Source of the DNA: Silanimonas sp.
GTDB lineage: Bacteria > Pseudomonadota > Gammaproteobacteria > Xanthomonadales > Xanthomonadaceae
Direction of reading: 5' to 3'
DNA: 64,000 nucleotides
Assembly (NCBI GenBank): GCA_026005095.1
Contig: BPKK01000006.1
Coordinates: 1 to 64,000 of the forward strand
Below, in pieces: positions 58,177 through 64,000 of the stretch. Positions within the stretch are counted from its first letter, which is position 1. Each line of letters begins with the position of its first letter. The translations under genes and the position numbers were made by a program. Below the pieces are notes generated by a model that was not told where the DNA came from, did not search any database, and saw nothing but the letters and a program-made list of their open reading frames with translations.

Positions 58177-61110
58177 ATGGCACGGCGCTCCTCTCGCTTT
58201 CCCGCGTTCCTGCTCCTGCTGCTCTTCGCCCTGCCGGTCGCCGCGCTCGAAACCAAGCTGCTCGCCTCGCACGCCCGCGACGTCTGGACCACCCGCAACG
58301 GCCTGCCGCACAACCAGGTCAACGACATCACCCAGTCCGACGAGGGCTATCTCTGGCTCGCCACCTGGGAGGGCCTGGTGCGCTACAACGGCCAGGACTT
58401 CGAGCTGTTCGGGCCGCACAGCGTCGATGCTTTCACCGACCAGGGCATCCGCGCGGTCTCGGCGCGCCAGCCGGGCACCTTGGTGGTGGCCACTTCCCGG
58501 GGCGGGGTGATGTTACTGCGCGAAGGCCGCTGGAGCCGCGTCGGTGTAGCCCAGGGCCTGGCGCAGGAGGAGACCATGCGCGCCGAGCTCGACCACCGCG
58601 GCCGGCTGTGGGTGGCGCACGAGACCCAGGGCCTGGTGCGGATCGATGCCGACGGGGCCGTGCGCCGCTTCACCGAGGCCGATGGCCTGCCCTCGAACCA
58701 GATGTTCGCACTCCATGTCGATGTCGATGACGTGGTATGGGCCGGCAGCAGCCGGGGGCTGGTGCGGATCGAAAACGACCGAGTGCGCGCCTTCGACGAC
58801 ACGGATGGCATGCCGCCAGGCGCCGTGTACGCCATTCTCGCCGCCCGTGACGGCGGGCTGGTGATCGGCACCCACCGCGGGGTGTTCCGCGGCCGCAATG
58901 CCGAGTTCCGTCCGCACGAGGCCGGTTTCCCGGACGATGCGGTGGCCAGCCTGGCCCTCGATCCGCAGGGCAACCTGATCGTCGGCACGGTGAACCGCGG
59001 CCTGTTCCGCGCCACCCCGCAGGGCCTCGAACGCTTCAGCCGGGCGGGCGGCCTGCCCAACAACCGCGTACCGGCCCTGTTCGTCGACCGCGAAGGCTCG
59101 ATCTGGGTGGGCACCAATGCCGGTCTGCTGCGCTTCGCCGACACCCCGTTCGGCAGCTACGACACCTACCAGGGCCTGGCCGACAACTACGTGCGCGCCC
59201 TGCTGCAGCTGCCCGACGGCAGCATCCTGATCGGCAACAGCGGCGGACTCGACCGCTGGCAGGACGGGCGCATCACCCCGGTGGCACGCGAACCGGGGGG
59301 CATCGGCACCGAGGCGGTGCTGAGCCTTGCCCACGGCAAGGGCGGGGAGGTCTGGGTGGGTATGTATTCCCGGGGCCTTTACCGGCTGCGCGACGGCGTG
59401 GTGACGGAGCACCTGGGCGAACGCGAAGGCCTGAGCGGCCTGCAGGTGCGTGCCATCCACGAGGCTGAGAACGGCGACCTGTGGATTGGCACCAGCACCG
59501 GCCTGTTCCACCGCCGCGCCGGCGAGCCGATCCGCCGCTTCGGCGAGGAGGAGGGCCTGCCCAGCGCCTTCGTGGTCAGCCTGCTGCAGTCGCGCAACGG
59601 CCGACTCTGGGTGGGCACTTCGAACGGCCTTGCGGTACGCGAGGGCGAAGGCTTCCGTCCGATCCCGGTGCGCAGCCTGTTCGATGCCGAGGACGTGTTC
59701 GGTCTGCACGAGGACGCCGACGGCGCCCTGTGGCTGGCCACCGACCGGGGGCTGCTGCGCCTGAAGGACGGCCGGCTCGCCGGCGTGGGCGTACGCAATG
59801 GCCTGCCGGTGGCGACCATCTTCCAGGTGGTCGAGGACGGCTACGGCAACCTCTGGCTCACCTCGAACCGCGGTGTCATTCGCCTGCAGCGCCAGCAGGT
59901 GGAGCAGGTGCTGGCAGGCAGCCTTGAGCGCCTGGAATCGCTGAGCTTCGCCGAGGCCGACGGCCTCGCCAGCGCGCAGTGCAACGGCGGCGCCGGCCCG
60001 GCCGCGCTGCGGGCCTTCGATGGCAGCCTGTGGGTGGCCACCGCACGCGGGGTCTCGGTGGTGCAGCCCGACCAACTCGCCCGTTATCAGCGGGCACCGC
60101 CGCCGGTGATCCTGGAGCGCCTGCGCATCGATGGCCGCGAGCGTCCGCCCGGGGAGCGGGTGGTACTGGCGCCGGGCGAGAGCCGGCTGGACGTGGAGTT
60201 CGCCAGCCTGAGCTACCGCATGCCGGAGCAGATCCGTTACCGCTACCGGCTGCTCGGCTTCGACGATGCCTGGACCGACAGCGGTGCCGTGCGCCTCGCA
60301 CGCTTCAACCGCCTGCCACCCGGCAAGTACCGTTTCGAGGTAGGCGCCGAGACCCGGGGCAGCGGTACCGCCAGCGAGATCGTCGGTTTCGACGTAGAAG
60401 TGAAGCCCCGCTTCTGGCAGCAGCCATTGTTCCTGGTGCTCTCCGCCATCCTCGCCGCCCTCACCCTGTACGCCCTGTACGCGATGCGGGTAGACGCCCT
60501 GCGTGCCCGCGAGCGGCAGCTGCGCCACCTGGTAGACGAGCGCACCCAGGCACTGGTGGAGAAGAACCTCGAGCTCGAGCGCCTGGCCGAGCAGGTGCGG
60601 CGGCAGAGCAGCGCCTATGAACTGCAGGCCCGCACCGATGCCCTGACCGGACTGCCGAACCGCCGGCACATGGAGGAGCGCCTCGCCGATGCGTTCGCCG
60701 AGGCCTGCCGCGACGGCAAGCCGCTCTGCCTCGGCCTGCTCGATCTCGACCACTTCAAGACCGTCAACGACAGCTTCTCGCATGCCGCCGGCGACCGCCT
60801 GCTGCAGGAAGTGGCGAAGGTGATGGCCGACGTGATGGGAGGCGAACATCCTCTGGCCCGCTGGGGCGGCGAGGAATTCGCCCTGCTATTCGTGGACGCC
60901 ACGCTGGAGCAGGCCGCCGACACCGCCGAGCGCATCCGCCGGCGGATCGAGGCCATCGACACCTCGGATTTCGCCCCCGGCTACCGGCCCTCGGCCAGCA
61001 TCGGGCTGGCGAGCCGCACCGGCTACACCCACCATGAACGCATGATCTACCGGGCCGACGAACGCCTGTACGCTGCGAAGCGCGGCGGGCGCAACCGCGT
61101 CGAGCACTGA
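58177..61110 (+). CDS. Two-component-propeller sensor diguanylate cyclase
   Basis: 977 residues. A signal peptide or signal anchor (FPAFLLLLLFALPVAALE) leads to a large periplasmic region of some 14 Reg_prop propeller repeats (ARDVWTTRNGLPHNQVNDI, then EGYLWLATWEGLVRYNG, and so on to about residue 640) and a Y_Y_Y domain (FASLSYRMPEQIRYRYRLLG, about 670-745). One transmembrane helix follows (FLVLSAILAALTLYALYAM), a coiled coil, and a cytoplasmic GGDEF domain with RWGGEEFALLF (about 895). No EAL domain is present. The active GGEEF indicates c-di-GMP synthesis; the RxxD inhibitory site just upstream is not seen. The propeller probably senses a periplasmic ligand such as a glycan. Confidence 0.93.
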   Translation: MARRSSRFPAFLLLLLFALPVAALETKLLASHARDVWTTRNGLPHNQVNDITQSDEGYLWLATWEGLVRYNGQDFELFGPHSVDAFTDQGIRAVSARQPGTLVVATSRGGVMLLREGRWSRVGVAQGLAQEETMRAELDHRGRLWVAHETQGLVRIDADGAVRRFTEADGLPSNQMFALHVDVDDVVWAGSSRGLVRIENDRVRAFDDTDGMPPGAVYAILAARDGGLVIGTHRGVFRGRNAEFRPHEAGFPDDAVASLALDPQGNLIVGTVNRGLFRATPQGLERFSRAGGLPNNRVPALFVDREGSIWVGTNAGLLRFADTPFGSYDTYQGLADNYVRALLQLPDGSILIGNSGGLDRWQDGRITPVAREPGGIGTEAVLSLAHGKGGEVWVGMYSRGLYRLRDGVVTEHLGEREGLSGLQVRAIHEAENGDLWIGTSTGLFHRRAGEPIRRFGEEEGLPSAFVVSLLQSRNGRLWVGTSNGLAVREGEGFRPIPVRSLFDAEDVFGLHEDADGALWLATDRGLLRLKDGRLAGVGVRNGLPVATIFQVVEDGYGNLWLTSNRGVIRLQRQQVEQVLAGSLERLESLSFAEADGLASAQCNGGAGPAALRAFDGSLWVATARGVSVVQPDQLARYQRAPPPVILERLRIDGRERPPGERVVLAPGESRLDVEFASLSYRMPEQIRYRYRLLGFDDAWTDSGAVRLARFNRLPPGKYRFEVGAETRGSGTASEIVGFDVEVKPRFWQQPLFLVLSAILAALTLYALYAMRVDALRARERQLRHLVDERTQALVEKNLELERLAEQVRRQSSAYELQARTDALTGLPNRRHMEERLADAFAEACRDGKPLCLGLLDLDHFKTVNDSFSHAAGDRLLQEVAKVMADVMGGEHPLARWGGEEFALLFVDATLEQAADTAERIRRRIEAIDTSDFAPGYRPSASIGLASRTGYTHHERMIYRADERLYAAKRGGRNRVEH

Positions 61111-61117
61111 GCGCTGC

Positions 61118-62023
61118 TCAGTCGCGCACCGTGTAGAGGTGCACGTCGCGCTGCGGGAAGGGAATGCTGATGCCGCGGCGATTGAATTCGGCGTGGATCG
61201 CCTCGATCAACTCGCTGCGGGCGATGATCACGTCCGGCGTCGGCACCCAAGCCCGCAGCAACAGGTTGATGCTGCTGTCGGCAAAAGCGGTGAACACCAC
61301 GTCGGTCGGCGGCTCCTTCGCCACCCACGGGCTGGCCGCTGCCACCGCCAGCAAGGCCTCGCGGGCCTTGCCGAGCTCGGAGCCGTAGGCCACACCCACT
61401 GGGATGTCGAGGCGCCGCAGCGGGCGGGCGGTGAAGTTGATGATCGGCGCCGTGGTGATCTGGCTGTTCGGCAGCACGATGATGCGATTGTCTACCGTGC
61501 GCATGGCGGTCTGGAACACATTGACTTGCTCGATCACCCCCTCCAGCCCGGCGATCTGCACGAAATCGCCGGCACGGAAGGGGCGCAGCAGGATCAGCAT
61601 CACACCCGAGGCGAAGTTCGACAGTGAGTCCTTGAGGGCGAGGCCAATGGCGAGGCCGGCGGCACCGAGCGCGGCAATCAGCGAAGCCGGCGGCACCCCG
61701 AGTTGGGTCAGCGCGGCCACGCCGATCACGATGGAGCCGGCGAAGCGGGCGATGTTGTGCAGGAACTTGCGCAACATCGGATCGACATTGGCCCGCCCCA
61801 GGGCCCGCTCCATGGCATTGGCCAGCAGACGCACCCCCCACAGGCCGAGGACCAGGATGAGTACGGCGGTGAACAGCCGCAGGCCCCAGGTCTCGAGCAG
61901 GCGCACCCAGTCGATGTTGCCCATGAATTCGCCGAGGCGGGCCCAGATGCCCAGCGCGTCCGTCACCTCGGACGGCAGCGGGGCAGGGGAGGGAGACGGC
62001 GTGCCCGGCGGCGTGGCGGCCAT
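61118..62023 (-). CDS. Small-conductance mechanosensitive channel (MscS family)
   Basis: 301-residue MscS channel subunit. Three transmembrane helices occupy about residues 45-130; TM3 is the Gly/Ala-rich pore helix LGAAGLAIGLALKDSLSNFA, followed by the beta-domain motif RPFRAGDFVQIAGLEGVIEQV and VLPNSQITTAPIINFT. The C-terminal part is the cytoplasmic vestibule. The length is close to E. coli MscS (286). The Met at 62023 lies 5 bases after the ppsA stop on the same strand, so it may be cotranscribed with ppsA. The stop is 7 bases from the diguanylate cyclase stop (convergent). Confidence 0.93.
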   Translation of the reverse strand: MAATPPGTPSPSPAPLPSEVTDALGIWARLGEFMGNIDWVRLLETWGLRLFTAVLILVLGLWGVRLLANAMERALGRANVDPMLRKFLHNIARFAGSIVIGVAALTQLGVPPASLIAALGAAGLAIGLALKDSLSNFASGVMLILLRPFRAGDFVQIAGLEGVIEQVNVFQTAMRTVDNRIIVLPNSQITTAPIINFTARPLRRLDIPVGVAYGSELGKAREALLAVAAASPWVAKEPPTDVVFTAFADSSINLLLRAWVPTPDVIIARSELIEAIHAEFNRRGISIPFPQRDVHLYTVRD

Positions 62024-62028
62024 TCCGC

Positions 62029-64000
62029 TCACCGGCCCTTGTGCTGCGCCAGCCGCAGCCAGGTATCGACTACGGTATCCGGGTTCAGCGACACCGATTC
62101 GATGCCCTGGTCCATCAGCCACTCGGCGAGGTCCGGGTGGTCACTGGGGCCCTGGCCGCAGATGCCGACGTACTTGCCCTTGGCGCGGGCTGCGGCGATG
62201 GCCATCGACAGCATCTTCTTCACCGCCGGGTTCCGCTCGTCGAACAGGCTGGCGACGATGCCAGAATCCCGATCGAGACCGAGGGTGAGCTGGGTGAGGT
62301 CGTTCGAGCCGATCGAGAAGCCGTCGAAGATCTCGAGGAATTCGTCGGCCAACAGAGCGTTCGAGGGCACTTCGCACATCATGATCACCTTGAGACCCTC
62401 GGGATCGCCGAGGCGGCTGCCCTGCTTCAGCCCATTGGCCTCCAGCACCTCGATCACCGCGCGGCCCTCTTCCAGCGTCCGCACGAAGGGAATCATCACC
62501 CAGAGGTTGGTGAGGCCCATCTCCTCGCGCACTTTGCGCACCGCACGGCACTCGAGGGCGAAGCATTCGCGGAAGTCTGGGTGGATGTAGCGCGAGGCGC
62601 CGCGGAACCCGATCATCGGGTTTTCCTCGTGCGGCTCATAGGCCGCGCCAGCGATCAGGTTGGCATACTCGTTCGACTTGAAGTCGGACAGGCGCACGAT
62701 CACCGGATGCGGAGCGAAGGCCGCCGAGAGCGTGGCGATGCCTTCCGCAAGACGCTCGACATAGAAGCTGACCGGGTCGCTGTAACCCGCCATCAGCGGT
62801 TCGATCTGGGCGCGGATGTTGGCCGGCTGCCGGTCGTACTCGAGCAGGGCGCGCGGATGTACACCGATCTGCCGGGCGATGATGAACTCGAGGCGGGCAA
62901 GCCCGATGCCCTGGTGCGGCAGCTGGGCGAAGTCGAAGGCACGCTCCGGGTTGCCCACGTTCATCATGATCTTGAGCGGAGCGGGCGGCATCTTGTCGAG
63001 GTCGGCCACCACCTTCTCGAAGGGCAGCTGTCCGGCATAGATGAAGCCGGTATCGCCCTCGGCACAGCTCACCGTCACCGGCGTGCCGTCCGGGATCACC
63101 TTCAGCGCGTCGCCGGTGCCCACCACCGCCGGCACGCCCAGTTCGCGGGCGATGATGGCGGCATGGCAGGTGCGGCCGCCGCGGTTGGTGACGATGGCGG
63201 CAGCACGCTTCATCACCGGCTCCCAGTCGGGGTCGGTCATGTCGGCGATCAGCACGTCACCGGGCTGTACCCGGTTCATCTCGGCCACGCTGCGGATCAC
63301 CCGGGCGATACCGGTGCCGATCTTCTGGCCGATGGCCCGACCCTGGGCCAGCACCTCGCCGCGCTGCTTGAGGCGGAAGCGCTCGACCTGAGTGGCACGG
63401 GTGCGCGACTTCACGGTCTCCGGGCGAGCCTGCACGATGTAGAGCTTGCCGGTGATGCCATCCTTCGCCCACTCCACGTCCATCGGCCGGCCATAGTGCT
63501 TCTCGATGACGAGGGCCTGGCGCGCCAGCTCCTCCACGTCATGGTCGCTGATCGAAAATCGCGCCCGCAGCTCGGCCGGCGTGTCCTCGTTGCGCACCCG
63601 CTCGCCGGGCCGGTCGGAGTACACCATGCGGATCTGCTTGGCGCCGAGCGTGCGGCGCAGAATGGCCGGGCGTCCGGCCAGCAGGTTCGGCTTGTAGGCG
63701 TAGAACTCGTCAGGATTCACCGCACCCTGCACCACGTTCTCGCCAAGGCCATAGCTGGCGGTCACGAACACCACGTCGCGAAAGCCGGATTCGGTATCGA
63801 GGGTGAACAGCACGCCGGAGGCGCCGACATCGGAGCGCACCATCAGCTGCACGCCGGCCGAGAGGAAGACATCCTCGTGCTTGAAGCCGTGGTGCACGCG
63901 GTAAGCAATGGCGCGGTCGTTGTAGAGCGAGGCGAAGACCTCCTTCACCTTGTGCACCACCTCGTCGGCGCCGCGCACATTGAGGAAGGTCTCCTGCTGG
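62029..64000 (-). CDS. ppsA: Phosphoenolpyruvate synthase, N-terminus outside window
   Basis: The 3' 657 codons of PEP synthase; the frame is open to the window edge, where [13 protein letters not shown] matches the usual internal region, so about 140 residues are missing. Visible parts are the end of the ATP-grasp domain ([19 protein letters not shown]), the phosphohistidine domain [21 protein letters not shown], and the PEP/pyruvate barrel with [28 protein letters not shown] and [15 protein letters not shown]. It makes PEP from pyruvate and ATP for gluconeogenesis, needed for growth on fatty acids or amino acids. The Met at 63978 is internal and not a start. Confidence 0.97.
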   Translation of the reverse strand, partial: QQETFLNVRGADEVVHKVKEVFASLYNDRAIAYRVHHGFKHEDVFLSAGVQLMVRSDVGASGVLFTLDTESGFRDVVFVTASYGLGENVVQGAVNPDEFYAYKPNLLAGRPAILRRTLGAKQIRMVYSDRPGERVRNEDTPAELRARFSISDHDVEELARQALVIEKHYGRPMDVEWAKDGITGKLYIVQARPETVKSRTRATQVERFRLKQRGEVLAQGRAIGQKIGTGIARVIRSVAEMNRVQPGDVLIADMTDPDWEPVMKRAAAIVTNRGGRTCHAAIIARELGVPAVVGTGDALKVIPDGTPVTVSCAEGDTGFIYAGQLPFEKVVADLDKMPPAPLKIMMNVGNPERAFDFAQLPHQGIGLARLEFIIARQIGVHPRALLEYDRQPANIRAQIEPLMAGYSDPVSFYVERLAEGIATLSAAFAPHPVIVRLSDFKSNEYANLIAGAAYEPHEENPMIGFRGASRYIHPDFRECFALECRAVRKVREEMGLTNLWVMIPFVRTLEEGRAVIEVLEANGLKQGSRLGDPEGLKVIMMCEVPSNALLADEFLEIFDGFSIGSNDLTQLTLGLDRDSGIVASLFDERNPAVKKMLSMAIAAARAKGKYVGICGQGPSDHPDLAEWLMDQGIESVSLNPDTVVDTWLRLAQHKGR

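Overview
The window is about 64 kb of very GC-rich, densely coding bacterial chromosome. Nearly every gene has a recognisable family. No gap between genes exceeds about 215 bases, and I saw no rRNA, tRNA, CRISPR array, insertion sequence or prophage. The content (PheA with fused chorismate mutase, rpsA-ihfB-lapAB, ndk-rlmN-pilW-rodZ-yfgM-bamB-der, PpsA, Orn, TadA) points to a gammaproteobacterium. The phasin/acyl-CoA reductase genes and the wbpL/wbpM-type pair next to ihfB fit the Xanthomonadales/Nevskiales/Pseudomonas side of that class. This placement is an inference.

Region 1 (1-11.1 kb, + strand) is a surface-polysaccharide operon: three GT4 glycosyltransferases, two asparagine-synthase-type proteins (one without the glutaminase nucleophile), an O-antigen-ligase/Wzy-like polymerase, a MurJ-type flippase and a secreted beta-propeller protein. 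Most junctions are translationally coupled. Region 2 (11.1-20.7 kb, mixed strands) is a storage-lipid neighbourhood: two granule proteins with histone-like basic tails, an acyl-CoA-binding protein with a TetR regulator, a two-domain fatty acyl-CoA reductase of the wax-ester type, a patatin lipase, an FFLEELY-motif protein and a PHA-granule-region protein. A membrane protein with an Mrr-like domain and a tail-anchored FHA protein lie within or beside it.

Region 3 (20.9-33.7 kb, + strand) is the amino-acid/translation supraoperon serC-pheA-hisC-aroA-cmk-rpsA-ihfB, followed by lapA-lapB, a WbpL-like sugar-phosphate transferase, a WbpM-like dehydratase and galU. Region 4 (33.8-40.2 kb) holds a small membrane protein, a PuuB-like amine oxidase, a strong bidirectional terminator, the beta-oxidation operon fadN-fadA and its likely TetR (PsrA-like) regulator, with several palindromic candidate operators. 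Region 5 (40.2-56.9 kb, + strand) runs ndk-rlmN-pilW-rodZ-yfgM-bamB-der, then an unusual MoeA-like/rhodanese/MoeB fusion, folD, a TatT-type TRAP transporter, guaB-guaA and tadA. Region 6 (57-64 kb) has a DUF2721 protein, orn, a propeller-sensor diguanylate cyclase, a small mechanosensitive channel and the 3' part of ppsA.

Themes: surface glycan assembly appears split between regions 1 and 3; acyl-CoA metabolism appears twice (storage in region 2, breakdown in region 4), each time with its own TetR regulator; and c-di-GMP synthesis sits beside the enzyme family that clears pGpG. The most unusual protein is the MoeA-like/rhodanese/MoeB fusion. The most interesting non-coding signals are the palindromes around the fadN/TetR/ndk junctions and the structured rpsA leader.
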